A stretch of 36,099 nt of DNA from CAZVRZ01 sp964629965 (GCA_964629965.1 CAZVRZ010000045.1:1-36099); one strand, 5' to 3'. Counted from the stretch's first letter, positions 24,218-32,765 are shown. Notes: a model not told the origin generated them from the sequence alone. Numbers and translations: made by a program.

Positions 24218-24820
24218 GTGATACATTTCGAGCCGCAGTGGATAGCCGAGGCTCAAAAAGGTAACAGTCAAGCGTTTACACAGTTGGTCGAAGCATTTCA
24301 GAACCCTGTGTATAACTTGTGTTTTCGTATGTTGGGTGATCCTTACGAAGCGGAAGATGCTGCTCAGGAAACTTTTCTGCGGACTTATACTAACCTGAAG
24401 TTCTATGATGATCAACGTTCATTTTCCACCTGGCTGCTTTCGATAGCCGCGCACTACTGTATCGACCAGATTCGCAAACGACGTTTCATCTTCTTGTCAT
24501 TAGAAGATACGCCTTATCTCGATCCACCTGATCAAGAGCCTGGACCTGAAAAAGTCTTGAGTATCGGTGAGGAACAACAACGAATGCGAAGATTGTTGAA
24601 TCAACTCAATCCACCGGATAGGGCGGCAGTGGTCATGCGCTACTGGTATGATCTTTCGTATGAAGAGATAGCCGAGGCGTTATCCATGTCGGTGAGTGCT
24701 GTTAAGAGTCGCCTGCATCGGGCCAGATCTTATTTGGCGCAAACTTGGATGGAACAAGAAACAGAAGCTTCGCTAAAAGAAAGGAGAAACAATGGCAGAG
24801 CAGAAACACCAGCCTTTTGA
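24218..24820 (+). CDS. ECF-type RNA polymerase sigma factor (second)
   Basis: 200 residues from the GTG at 24218, chosen for AGGAG 7 bases upstream; an ATG at 24185 has no ribosome site. Region 2 is AFTQLVEAFQNPVYNLCFRMLGDPYEAEDAAQETFL...FSTWLLSIAAHYCIDQIRKRR. Region 4 is LNQLNPPDRAAVVMRYWYDLSYEEIAEALSMSVSAVKSRLHRARSYL. It differs from the first ECF factor at 7367 in both the linker and region 4, so the two probably read different promoters. It overlaps its anti-sigma gene by 29 bases, which is a sign of coupled translation. Confidence 0.93.
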   Translation: MIHFEPQWIAEAQKGNSQAFTQLVEAFQNPVYNLCFRMLGDPYEAEDAAQETFLRTYTNLKFYDDQRSFSTWLLSIAAHYCIDQIRKRRFIFLSLEDTPYLDPPDQEPGPEKVLSIGEEQQRMRRLLNQLNPPDRAAVVMRYWYDLSYEEIAEALSMSVSAVKSRLHRARSYLAQTWMEQETEASLKERRNNGRAETPAF

Positions 24821-25334
24821 AGAGTGGATATTTTCTGACGAGGCACTGCTGCCCGAACAGTCGCTTGCCTTGCAAGAACACTTGCGCACCTGCGACTCTT
24901 GCCGGTGCCGGCAAGCAGCCTGGAGAAATGTAGAGCGCTTATTTTGCACTTCGGTCCCGGTGTCGCCTGCGCCCGGTTTCACAAATCGCTGGCAGGAGCG
25001 TATGTATGCTCAACAGGTACTACGCCAGCGCCGGCATGGATGGATGCTTTTCGGTATTACTGCGGGAAGCGCGATATTGATTCTGGTAGTGTTAGCCAGC
25101 CAATTCTTGCGGGCTTTTCAATCTCCCTCGCAATTATTGTGGGCGCTTCTGTACCAGTTTTCCACGGCGGCTACTGCCCTCAATGCAGTGGGCGACCTTG
25201 TGTTCGCAGTTGCCCGCATGCTGCCCTCGGTTTCTTTGGTTGGGCTGATGTTTTTCGTGGGTTTCATTAGTTTCCTGAGTGTGGTTTGGTGCGCGACTTT
25301 TAAACAACTTTCGGCGCGGAGGATATTTGTATGA
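24792..25334 (+). CDS. Zinc-binding anti-sigma factor, membrane
   Basis: A 180-residue protein with ribosome site GAAAGGAG. It begins inside the sigma gene. The N-terminal cytosolic domain (residues 1-80) has the His-x3-Cys-x2-Cys zinc motif (EHLRTCDSC) of ZAS-type anti-sigma factors. Two or three hydrophobic segments follow (LFGITAGSAILILVVLASQFL, LLWALLYQFSTAATAL and LVGLMFFVGFISFLSVVW). It likely holds the ECF factor at the membrane until a signal arrives. The downstream gene overlaps its stop by 4 bases (ATGA), so sigma, anti-sigma and the bactofilin-like gene form one unit. Confidence 0.85.
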   Translation: MAEQKHQPFEEWIFSDEALLPEQSLALQEHLRTCDSCRCRQAAWRNVERLFCTSVPVSPAPGFTNRWQERMYAQQVLRQRRHGWMLFGITAGSAILILVVLASQFLRAFQSPSQLLWALLYQFSTAATALNAVGDLVFAVARMLPSVSLVGLMFFVGFISFLSVVWCATFKQLSARRIFV

Positions 25335-26491
25335 AAAACTTGAAAGGTTTGGTTTTCCTATTCGCGGTTGCCTTTATCCTGGCTTTGATTTTGCCGGGCC
25401 GTGCTCTCGCGGCGGAACCATATGAATCCATCATTGGCGGTTCATATACCCTGGAAGATGGTGAAATCTTGAACGAAGACTTGAATGTTCTGGGCGGCAC
25501 AGTTACTTTAGAAAAGGGATCTACCGTCAACGGGAATGTCAGCCTGGTAGCTGGAACCTTAACGGTGTATGGAAAAGTGACCGGTAATATTTTGGCAACT
25601 GGCGGATATATCAAGCTGGGTGATACGGCTGTTATAAGCGGAAATGTGAGCGTGGCCGGTGCTTACCTGGATCGCGACTCGGCTTCCATCGTTGATGGCG
25701 AAATCGATACTGAGCTCAGCAGTCCTTTTGATATTACATTGCCGGGAGGCGTGCATATACCTGATGTGAGTCTTACCGTTTCGCCGGTATGGTCAGCCAT
25801 GTGGTTCCTGGCGCGGGTCTTTATGATCGCAGCCCTGGCGGTCTTGTTGATGATGTTTCTCGAAAACCCCACCGTGCGTATTGCCAAAACGGTGATCGCC
25901 CAACCTTTGATTTCTGGAGGTTTGGGCCTGCTAACCCTAATCGTTGCCCCGTTTGTTCTGTTCATTCTGACAATAACAATTCTGTTGATCCCGGTGGCGC
26001 TGTTGCTCTTTGTGGCGCTTTTCCTCATGGGAATTTTCGGTTGGATTGCAGTTGGTTATGAGGTGGGCGTGCGTTTTGCCCACATGTTGGGGCGCGAATG
26101 GGCGCCGCCACTTGCTGCCGGTGTCGGTACATTTATCCTGACCTTTGTGACTCTCGGCCTGTGTAGTGTTGATCTCATCCAATGCGTCGGCTGGGTTTTT
26201 CCGGTATTGGTTGTTTCACTTGGTCTTGGCGCCGTCTTGCTGACCCGCCTGGGAACTCAAGAGTATCCCGGAGATCTCTCAGCCAGGGTGCAAGCCACTG
26301 TGTTCCATCCATCTGTGATCGCGCCTGTGGCTGTGGTGGAATCTCCGCTAGCGGAACTGGAACCAACCTCTGAGCCAGAAGCGATGGATGTTCCTGATAT
26401 TTCATCAGACCAAGATGAGCTGCCGGATCTGGGTGACGCCACTGTGATTTCAAAGCCGCCTCAACCGGAAGACGGTGATGATGAAGAGTAA
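25331..26491 (+). CDS. Bactofilin-like polymer-forming domain with membrane helices
   Basis: A 386-residue protein. A signal peptide (KGLVFLFAVAFILALILPGRALAA) is followed by a right-handed beta-solenoid (residues about 33-135) with short repeats (LNVLGGTVTLEKG, VNGNVSLVAGTLTVYGKV, TGNILATGGYIKLGD), typical of bactofilin/polymer-forming domains. The domain thus faces outside, unlike cytosolic bactofilins. Then come about five membrane helices (residues 155-310) and an acidic tail (ending EDGDDEE). The gene overlaps the anti-sigma stop as ATGA. It may sense or shape the envelope and feed into the sigma switch; this is inference. An intrinsic terminator follows. Confidence 0.82.
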   Translation: MKNLKGLVFLFAVAFILALILPGRALAAEPYESIIGGSYTLEDGEILNEDLNVLGGTVTLEKGSTVNGNVSLVAGTLTVYGKVTGNILATGGYIKLGDTAVISGNVSVAGAYLDRDSASIVDGEIDTELSSPFDITLPGGVHIPDVSLTVSPVWSAMWFLARVFMIAALAVLLMMFLENPTVRIAKTVIAQPLISGGLGLLTLIVAPFVLFILTITILLIPVALLLFVALFLMGIFGWIAVGYEVGVRFAHMLGREWAPPLAAGVGTFILTFVTLGLCSVDLIQCVGWVFPVLVVSLGLGAVLLTRLGTQEYPGDLSARVQATVFHPSVIAPVAVVESPLAELEPTSEPEAMDVPDISSDQDELPDLGDATVISKPPQPEDGDDEE

Positions 26492-26515
26492 TTCCGACTA
26501 ACCCCCTGATATATT

Positions 26516-26557
26516 GAGCGCTCTTCGCCCTTGACGAAGGGCGCTCGTTTATTTTTT
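26516..26557 (+). terminator. Intrinsic terminator of the second ECF operon
   Basis: A 12-bp stem (GAGCGCTCTTCG / CGAAGGGCGCTC with one G-T pair) and a CCCTTGA loop are followed by GTTTATTTTTT. The T tract overlaps the stop codon of the convergent era gene, so two gene ends share it. Confidence 0.85.
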
Positions 26558-27460
26558 GAAACCCAAATGCCTTAAAACCGATTCGTCATCACGCCAGTTT
26601 TTGCGCACTTTGATACGCAGCTTCAGAAAAACATTGCGCCCGCTCATCATTTCTATTTCTTGGCGGGCCAACATGCCAATTTTTTTAAGCATGGCGCCAT
26701 TTTTTCCAATCACGATAGGCTTATGGGACTCGCGTTCCACAAACATTGTTGCGGCGATAAAGGCGCCAGATTCGCCGCGTTCAGTAAACTCGTCAATGCG
26801 CATAGCTATGCCGTGCGGTACTTCGTCGCGTAAAAGCGACAATGCAGCTGCACGGATCAGATCTGCGACAATTTCGCGCTCGTACAGGTCTGTGATCTGT
26901 TCTGATGGATAATATCGAGGCCCTTCTGGCAGGCGTTCGATCATATGCTGAAGTAAATCTTTGAGGTGATCGCCACGTTTTGCTGAAACGGGGTGGATTT
27001 CGGCTGCGGGCAGCAGATCTTGGTAACTTATCAGCCGCTCGGTTAATGTTTCTGCTGAAATCAAATCGATCTTGTTCAGAACTACGAAAGTGTCTTTGAC
27101 CTTGTTTGCTTTTTGAATGGCATATACCAACAATTGATCTTCTTCATCGGGAGGGGAGTTGGCATCTACCAGGAACAAAATGAGATCGCTTTCTTGCAAT
27201 GCCTCCAGAGCTTGTTGATTCATGTACTCGCCTAGCTTATGCCGCGGATGGTGTATGCCAGGAGTGTCAACAAAGACAACTTGAACGTTCTCATCTGTCA
27301 AGATGCCCATCTGGCGTTTGCGGGTGGTTTGTGGGCGTGGCGAAACAGCCGTAATTTTTTGACCCAGTAGGGCATTGACCAGGGTCGATTTTCCCACATT
27401 CGGACGTCCTAAAATGGCAACATGGCCGGATTTAAAGTTGGTTTCATATGTAATATTCAT
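26549..27460 (-). CDS. era: GTPase Era
   Basis: 303 residues from the ATG at 27460; a GTG 6 bases earlier is also in frame. Era is a ribosome-assembly GTPase that acts on the 3' end of 16S rRNA. The GTPase domain has G1 (GRPNVGKST), G3 (DTPGIHHP) and G4 (NKID), and SAKRGD as G5. The C-terminal KH domain holds ESHKPIVIGKNGAMLKKIG. Length fits the family. No ribosome site precedes the start, but an extended -10 lies 6 bases before the ATG, so the message may be leaderless. The usual neighbours (recO, ybeY, rnc) are absent. It converges with the bactofilin-like gene and diverges from rpoB. Confidence 0.96.
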   Translation of the reverse strand: MNITYETNFKSGHVAILGRPNVGKSTLVNALLGQKITAVSPRPQTTRKRQMGILTDENVQVVFVDTPGIHHPRHKLGEYMNQQALEALQESDLILFLVDANSPPDEEDQLLVYAIQKANKVKDTFVVLNKIDLISAETLTERLISYQDLLPAAEIHPVSAKRGDHLKDLLQHMIERLPEGPRYYPSEQITDLYEREIVADLIRAAALSLLRDEVPHGIAMRIDEFTERGESGAFIAATMFVERESHKPIVIGKNGAMLKKIGMLARQEIEMMSGRNVFLKLRIKVRKNWRDDESVLRHLGFKK

Positions 27461-27466
27461 GAGCAC

Positions 27467-27475
27467 ATTTTACCA
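27467..27475 (-). promoter_or_regulatory. Extended -10 element at the era start, possibly leaderless
   Basis: On the minus strand TGG-TAAAAT (27475-27467) is followed by 6 bases and the era ATG at 27460. This is the same spacing as at 5071-5064. There is no good -35, and no Shine-Dalgarno sequence. Confidence 0.4.
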
Positions 27476-27524
27476 ACAATTTCCCTCGCGGTCGGATTCA
27501 ATTCTTAAGATTTCACAATTGCTG

Positions 27525-27553
27525 TTGACTTTCTATCGGGATTTTGCTATAAT
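27525..27553 (+). promoter_or_regulatory. Strong rpoB promoter
   Basis: TTGACT (27525-27530), a 17-base spacer and perfect TATAAT (27548-27553), with TGC before the -10. The start would be near 27560, giving a leader of about 157 bases before rpoB. It shows that rpoB is transcribed from its own promoter, without rplJ-rplL just upstream. Confidence 0.85.
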
Positions 27554-27631
27554 GTCATTTTGTCGCGCATCAGCTTGGGCAGGTGTAGTCCCTTTTGAAT
27601 GATTGGATACATTACCAAAAATATCATTATT

Positions 27632-27651
27632 ATGCGGGTTTTTAACCGCAT
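27632..27651 (+). promoter_or_regulatory. Hairpin in the rpoB leader
   Basis: ATGCGG / CCGCAT arms around GTTTTTAA; two further pairs (TT/AA) form if one G is bulged. It sits in the middle of the rpoB leader, about 65 bases before the ATG. No T tract directly follows, so it is not a simple terminator; a regulatory role is possible. Confidence 0.4.
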
Positions 27652-27716
27652 GATTTACCCTGTCTCGGCGCTTCGCTAAGCTGGATTTATGCCTATTCTT
27701 TATCAGGAGAGACCAT

Positions 27717-30700
27717 ATGGCGTCTGATCTGCCCATCAAGTCTTATGCACGTATTGATGTTGAGTTGTCTTTGCCGGCTCTTATCGAGGTACAGCTCGAA
27801 TCGTTCGAGCGCCTTAAGAAAGAAGGGCTTGCCGATCTATTTCACGAAATTTCCCCTATCGAGTCATACAATAAGGGTATGAAGTTATACTTCCCCAGTC
27901 GAACCAAAGAATCTCAGCAATGGGGATTAACCTATTGGTTTGGAGACCCTAAGCATACCCTGGAAGAATGTGTTGAGCGTGATCTCACTTATGCAAGCCC
28001 GCTCTACGTTTCTGTGTTATTGGCCGGACCTGAAGTGTCTGAGCCCATTAAGCAGGATATCTTCCTGGGCGATTTTCCGGAGATGACCGAGAAGGGAACT
28101 TTCATCATCAATGGCACGGAGCGCGTGGTTGTTTCTCAGTTGATTCGTTCGCCAGGTGTTTATTTTGAAGCACCAATCGACCGCTCGACCGGCCGCCGTC
28201 TGGCAGTTGCGAAATTGATCCCGGATCGCGGGGCGTGGATGGAATTCGAGACTCGCAAGAGTGATTACCTGACTTTGCGTTTCAATCGTAAGCGCACTGT
28301 ACCGGTATCGATTTTCTTACGGGCTTTGGCAGCGGTCAACGATAACTTGTCTGATTCCGCGATTAATTCTGGAACGGATGAGGAGTTGTATTCTCTGTTT
28401 GGCGATGTGGATAAAAACCCCGATCGTATGTTCATAGCTTCTACTCTGGCTCAGGAGCCCGAGTGGGCTTTGAGCGGTGGTTTATCGATCGGTGAAGCTG
28501 CCCTGTTGGAATTCTTCAAGCGGATGCGCCCAGGCGATCCGGCTACGCTAGACAATGCTCGTGAGTTTTTAGAAGAGCAACTTTTTGATCAGCGTCATTA
28601 CGACTTGGAGCGGGTTGGTCGTTATAAACTCAATCAAAAGTTGGAAGTTAAAGAGCGTGTGCCGATCACTCATCGTACGATCACTAAGTGGGATGTGATC
28701 CAACTGGTGCGTCGCATGATCATGATCAATAATGGTGATCAATCTCCTGATGATATTGATCACCTGGGCAACCGTCGTGCAAAGACGGTGGGCGAGTTGA
28801 TCCAGAACAAGCTTCGTATTGGTTTACGCCGTATGGAGCGGGTCATCAAAGAGCGTATGTCTATTCGTGACCAGGATCAAATATCTCCGATCACGTTGAT
28901 CAACATACGTCCGGTAGTGGCTGCCTTGCGAGAATTCTTTGGTTCGAGCCAATTGTCACAGTTCATGGATCAAACCAATCCTTTGGCGGAACTGCGTCAC
29001 AAACGTACCCTTTCGGCCCTTGGCCCAGGCGGCTTACGCCGTGAACGTGCTGGGTTTGACGTGCGCGATGTGCACCACTCTCATTACGGTCGTATTTGCC
29101 CGATCGAGACACCAGAAGGCCCGAACATTGGTTTGATTGGTCGCTTGGCTTCTTTTGCGCGGGTGAATGAGTATGGTTTTATTGAAACTCCCTATCGCCG
29201 GGTGCGTAAGTTCTTAAAGCCTGATGATGCTGAATTGATCGGGCGAGCTTTACGAGAAACGTTGACTGATCAGGAAGCCGGTGAAGTAATTGCTAGCGAA
29301 GGTGAGCGCATAACCGCTGAAAATTTTGAAAAAATCAAGAAGTTGAAGGTCGCACAGGTTCTAGTTGCGCCATATGTTACTGCGCAGATTGAATATCTCT
29401 CGGCTGACACCGAAGATCGTTTTGTAATTGCCCAGGCAAATACTCTGCTGGATGCCAATAGTGAGTTTGTTCGCCCTAGAATCTCGTCTCGCTACCACTC
29501 AACTTTCATCTTTTCTTCCGCCGACAACATTGATTATATGGATGTCGCCCCGCATCAGGTTGTGGGTATCAGCGCTGCCTTGATTCCATTCCTTGAGCAT
29601 GATGATGCAAATCGGGCTCTGATGGGTTCGAACATGCAGGCGCAGGCGGTTCCTTTGCTGCGGCCTGATGTGCCGCAGGTTTCCACCGGCATGGAATACC
29701 ATGCCGCCATGGACTCGGGACAGGTAGTTGTGGCAGATATTGACGGCGAGGTGGTTTCTGTCACAGGTAGTCGCGTGGTAGTACGAGGCTTTGAAGGAGA
29801 TAAGGTTTACCAATTGCGCAAATATCAGCGCTCCAACCAAAGCACTTGTATCGATCAGCGTCCTGCGGTAGTCAAAGGCCAGTTGATCAAAAAGCATGAT
29901 GTTATTGCAGATTCCTCTTCTACGAGTAATGGGCAACTGGCTTTGGGGCAAAATGTTGTGGTGGCTTTCCTTTCATGGGAGGGCGCTAACTTTGAAGATG
30001 CTATTGTGATCTCCGAGCGCCTGGTTCAGGATGATAAATTTACCTCCGTACACATCGAGAAGTATGAGATCGAATCGCGCGATACCCGCCTGGGCCCTGA
30101 AGAAATCACACGTGACATTCCCAATGTGGGTGAAGATGCCATCAAGGACCTCGATGAGCGCGGAATCATCCGGATTGGAGCAGAAGTTGGCCCCAATGAT
30201 ATTCTGGTCGGGAAAATATCACCGAAAGGTGAAAAAGAGTTGACGCCGGAAGAACGCTTGCTGCGGGCGATTTTTGGTGAAAAATCTCGGGATGTCAAGG
30301 ATACTTCGCTGCGTATGCCGCATGGCGAGCGGGGTAAAGTGGTGGATGTAAAAGTTTTCACTCGAGAGGATAATGCCGATCTGTCTGCTGGGGTTGATAT
30401 GATGGTAAGAGTTTCTGTAGCCCAGCGTCGCAAGATCACGGCTGGCGATAAGATGGCAGGTCGTCATGGGAATAAAGGTGTTGTTTCTCGAGTGGTTGCA
30501 GTAGAAGATATGCCTTTCCTTAATGATGGCAAGGCTATCGATATCATTTTGAATCCGACCGGTGTGCCTGGACGTATGAATCTGGGGCAGGTGTTGGAAA
30601 CTCACCTGGGTTGGGCGTCCAGCCACTTGGGTTTCCGAGCAGTTACACCCGTGTTTGATGGCGCCGACGAGGCAGAGATCGAAGCGGAGTTAGCTCGTTC

Positions 30701-31622
30701 CTGGATCTTCGATAAGGCTTGGAGTGATGCTGCTCAAGATGCCTGGCAGGCACTTCGAGAGCAGGAGTATGATGCCAACAGTATAGAGGATGATGATGAG
30801 GTGCGTTTACTTTACCTGGAGAGCTTGTTGGCAGAGAGAGGCTATGATGTAGCTGAATTGCTGCGGAACAATTTGGATGTTCGCAGAGCAGTGGCGCGAG
30901 AATGGATGCGCGATCATGGTTATGACCTAGACCTGGCCCTTTACAATGAAAAAGAGCATCTCTCTGAAGCCGAAAAAATCTCTCGGGATAACAACGCGGT
31001 TTTATTCTGCTTGCGGCTTTGGTTGGAGCACGAGGGAGAAGATGTCTCAGACATTACTGGTGACCAGTTGAAAGCTAAAGCGGAAGAAGTATCGCTGCTT
31101 ACAGGTCATCCTGTGCCTACATTGGGTAAGCAGGTTTTGCGTGATGGTAAAACCGGCGATGCGTACGATCGGCCCGTGACGGTAGGTGTGATGACGATGT
31201 TAAAACTGCACCACCTGGTTGAGGATAAAGTGCATGCACGCTCAACAGGTCCCTACAGCCTGGTTTCTCAGCAGCCCCTGGGTGGTAAGGCCCAGTTCGG
31301 TGGACAGCGTTTCGGTGAGATGGAGGTGTGGGCATTGGAAGCCTATGGCGCAGCGCACACATTGCAGGAAATGCTCACAATTAAATCCGATGATGTGGTA
31401 GGTCGTGTGAAGACCTACGAGGCGATTGTTAAGGGTGAGCCTATTGAGGAGCCCAGTATTCCGGCAGCATTTCGGGTGCTCGTGAAGGAGTTGCAGAGCC
31501 TGGGACTGGCTGTTGAGGCTGTTACGGACGTGGGTGATGTGATTCGCTTTGGAAAAGATGAAGAACGTGCACGTCCACCAAAGCTTGGCACGGGTCTACT
31601 AAGTCTTGGCGAAGAGTATTGA
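27717..31622 (+). CDS. rpoB: RNA polymerase beta subunit
   Basis: A 1301-residue catalytic subunit; ribosome site AGGAGA lies before the ATG. The rifampicin region is at about residues 408-440 (FGSSQLSQFMDQTNPL, HKRTLSALGPGGL) with the usual sensitive-type residues. Later motifs include GQNVVVAFLSWEGANFEDAI, the lysine-bearing KMAGRHGNKGVVS and the C-terminal STGPYSLVSQQPLGGKAQFGGQRFGEMEVWALEAYGA. An extra segment of about 130 residues lies between VFDGADEAE (979 onward) and GKQVLRDGKTG (1137); in E. coli this joint is about 20 residues. It is acidic and helical and may be a lineage-specific insertion. rpoC, normally directly downstream, is absent: rpsL follows after 185 bases. Confidence 0.98.
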   Translation: MASDLPIKSYARIDVELSLPALIEVQLESFERLKKEGLADLFHEISPIESYNKGMKLYFPSRTKESQQWGLTYWFGDPKHTLEECVERDLTYASPLYVSVLLAGPEVSEPIKQDIFLGDFPEMTEKGTFIINGTERVVVSQLIRSPGVYFEAPIDRSTGRRLAVAKLIPDRGAWMEFETRKSDYLTLRFNRKRTVPVSIFLRALAAVNDNLSDSAINSGTDEELYSLFGDVDKNPDRMFIASTLAQEPEWALSGGLSIGEAALLEFFKRMRPGDPATLDNAREFLEEQLFDQRHYDLERVGRYKLNQKLEVKERVPITHRTITKWDVIQLVRRMIMINNGDQSPDDIDHLGNRRAKTVGELIQNKLRIGLRRMERVIKERMSIRDQDQISPITLINIRPVVAALREFFGSSQLSQFMDQTNPLAELRHKRTLSALGPGGLRRERAGFDVRDVHHSHYGRICPIETPEGPNIGLIGRLASFARVNEYGFIETPYRRVRKFLKPDDAELIGRALRETLTDQEAGEVIASEGERITAENFEKIKKLKVAQVLVAPYVTAQIEYLSADTEDRFVIAQANTLLDANSEFVRPRISSRYHSTFIFSSADNIDYMDVAPHQVVGISAALIPFLEHDDANRALMGSNMQAQAVPLLRPDVPQVSTGMEYHAAMDSGQVVVADIDGEVVSVTGSRVVVRGFEGDKVYQLRKYQRSNQSTCIDQRPAVVKGQLIKKHDVIADSSSTSNGQLALGQNVVVAFLSWEGANFEDAIVISERLVQDDKFTSVHIEKYEIESRDTRLGPEEITRDIPNVGEDAIKDLDERGIIRIGAEVGPNDILVGKISPKGEKELTPEERLLRAIFGEKSRDVKDTSLRMPHGERGKVVDVKVFTREDNADLSAGVDMMVRVSVAQRRKITAGDKMAGRHGNKGVVSRVVAVEDMPFLNDGKAIDIILNPTGVPGRMNLGQVLETHLGWASSHLGFRAVTPVFDGADEAEIEAELARSWIFDKAWSDAAQDAWQALREQEYDANSIEDDDEVRLLYLESLLAERGYDVAELLRNNLDVRRAVAREWMRDHGYDLDLALYNEKEHLSEAEKISRDNNAVLFCLRLWLEHEGEDVSDITGDQLKAKAEEVSLLTGHPVPTLGKQVLRDGKTGDAYDRPVTVGVMTMLKLHHLVEDKVHARSTGPYSLVSQQPLGGKAQFGGQRFGEMEVWALEAYGAAHTLQEMLTIKSDDVVGRVKTYEAIVKGEPIEEPSIPAAFRVLVKELQSLGLAVEAVTDVGDVIRFGKDEERARPPKLGTGLLSLGEEY

Positions 31623-31630
31623 TATTTCTC

Positions 31631-31659
31631 TTGACGCTCTAAAATGCTCGTGGTAAAAT
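31631..31659 (+). promoter_or_regulatory. Strong promoter of the str operon (rpsL-rpsG-fusA-tuf)
   Basis: TTGACG (31631-31636), a 17-base spacer and TAAAAT (31654-31659), with TGG before the -10 (extended). It starts 9 bases after the rpoB stop codon. The predicted start near 31666 gives a leader of about 144 bases. Confidence 0.82.
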
Positions 31660-31685
31660 CGCAGTTCGTTAGTTACTTTAAATCC

Positions 31686-31702
31686 AGGTGCACACAGCAC
31701 CT
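31686..31702 (+). promoter_or_regulatory. First hairpin of the str-operon leader
   Basis: Perfect arms AGGTGC / GCACCT with an ACACA loop, about 20 bases after the predicted transcription start. Confidence 0.5.
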
Positions 31703-31724
31703 CTATATTTGGTAGGATGAATTC

Positions 31725-31760
31725 AAGGAGAGGCCATCATGCTTTTCGATGGCCTCCCTT
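31725..31760 (+). promoter_or_regulatory. Second, long hairpin of the str-operon leader
   Basis: GAGGCCATC / GATGGCCTC (31730-31738 with 31748-31756), extended by AAGG / CCTT across one bulged A, gives 13 base pairs with a 9-base loop. It ends 49 bases before the rpsL GTG. No T tract follows. Position and strength suggest a regulatory leader RNA, perhaps a ribosomal-protein binding site. Confidence 0.6.
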
Positions 31761-31809
31761 AATGGAAAAAATAGTTCTTGTAGTATCTAGATTACTTGGA
31801 GGCAAAAAC

Positions 31810-32226
31810 GTGCCAACGATCAACCAACTGGTCCGCAAAGGCCGGAAAAGCAAGAAGGACAAAAGCAAATCGCCTGCTTTGCTGTATACGTTAAATTCAT
31901 ACAAGCAACGTCGCATTCGCCAGCCTAAGGGTGCTCCGCAAAAGCGTGGAGTTTGTACTATTGTGCGTACAATGACCCCGAAAAAACCGAACTCTGCGTT
32001 GCGGAAGATTGCTCGTGTGCGCTTATCGAACGGTATTGAGGTAACTGCTTATATCCCGGGCGAAGGGCATTCACTTCAGGAACACTCCGTGGTATTGGTG
32101 CGCGGCGGTCGTGTAAAAGATCTGCCGGGCGTTCGCTACCACGTTGTTCGTGGCACCCTGGATACGGGCGGCGTGAATAATCGCAAGCAGGCTCGTTCTA
32201 AGTACGGTTCCAAGCGGCCCAAGTAA
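31810..32226 (+). CDS. rpsL: Ribosomal protein S12
   Basis: 138 residues from a GTG at 31810 with GGAGG 7 bases upstream, reading (V/M)PTINQLVRKGR as in all S12 proteins. An ATG at 31717 is in frame but its extension falls in the hairpin leader. S12 sits at the decoding centre of the 30S subunit; the PKKPNSALRK and GGRVKDLPGVRYH loops contain the residues changed in streptomycin-resistant strains, here in the ordinary form. The C-terminal end is basic (SKYGSKRPK). It is the first gene of the str operon. Confidence 0.98.
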   Translation: MPTINQLVRKGRKSKKDKSKSPALLYTLNSYKQRRIRQPKGAPQKRGVCTIVRTMTPKKPNSALRKIARVRLSNGIEVTAYIPGEGHSLQEHSVVLVRGGRVKDLPGVRYHVVRGTLDTGGVNNRKQARSKYGSKRPK

Positions 32227-32260
32227 GTTGTTTGTAGTCTGATTATAACGGAGTAGTCGA

Positions 32261-32731
32261 ATGTCTCGACGTAACAAACCACAAAAACGTGATATTTTGC
32301 CGGATGTGCGCTACAGTAATGTGAACATCCAAGATTTTATCAACCGGGTGCTTCGCAGTGGCAAAAAGAGCATTGCTGCGCGGTTGGTGTATGACGCTTT
32401 AGATTTGATCGGGGATCGTGCTAAGCGAGATCCGGTGGAAATTTTTGAGCAGGCGCTAAAAAATGTTGCTCCAGTAGTGGAGGTTAAGCCTCGGCGTGTT
32501 GGCGGCGCAACCTACCAGGTTCCTATGGAAGTTGCCCCGGTCCGTCGCTTTGCTTTGGCATCCCGCTGGATTTTACAGGCTGCTCATTCGCGTTCAGGGA
32601 GAAGTTTTTCTGAAAAGTTGGCTGGCGAATTACTCGATGCAGCCAATGGCGCCGGATCGGCGATGCGCAAGCGTGACGAAGTTCACAAGATGGCCGAAGC
32701 CAACCGCGCTTATTCTCATTATCGCATGTAG
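32261..32731 (+). CDS. rpsG: Ribosomal protein S7
   Basis: A 156-residue 30S head protein that binds 16S rRNA; in E. coli it also represses its own operon. The family pattern is complete: MSRRNKPQKRDILPDVRY at the start, FINRVLRSGKKSIAARLVYDAL, VKPRRVGGATYQVPMEV, and RKRDEVHKMAEANRAYSHYR at the end. Length is normal. GGAG lies 9 bases before the ATG. It follows rpsL by 34 bases. Confidence 0.98.
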   Translation: MSRRNKPQKRDILPDVRYSNVNIQDFINRVLRSGKKSIAARLVYDALDLIGDRAKRDPVEIFEQALKNVAPVVEVKPRRVGGATYQVPMEVAPVRRFALASRWILQAAHSRSGRSFSEKLAGELLDAANGAGSAMRKRDEVHKMAEANRAYSHYRM

Positions 32732-32765
32732 TATTGCGAATTTTACTGATCTATTTGGTGTAAAG

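Noticed and set aside
31717..31809. A longer S12 with 31 extra N-terminal residues from an ATG at 31717
   Set aside because: The extension covers the leader hairpin and is unlike any S12; GTG at 31810 has GGAGG at the right distance and gives the universal PTINQLVRKGR start.
32496..32765. EF-G starting inside rpsG
   Set aside because: The extra 90 residues are the out-of-frame shadow of S7; ARQYPLEQYRNIGI at 32766 is the typical EF-G start.
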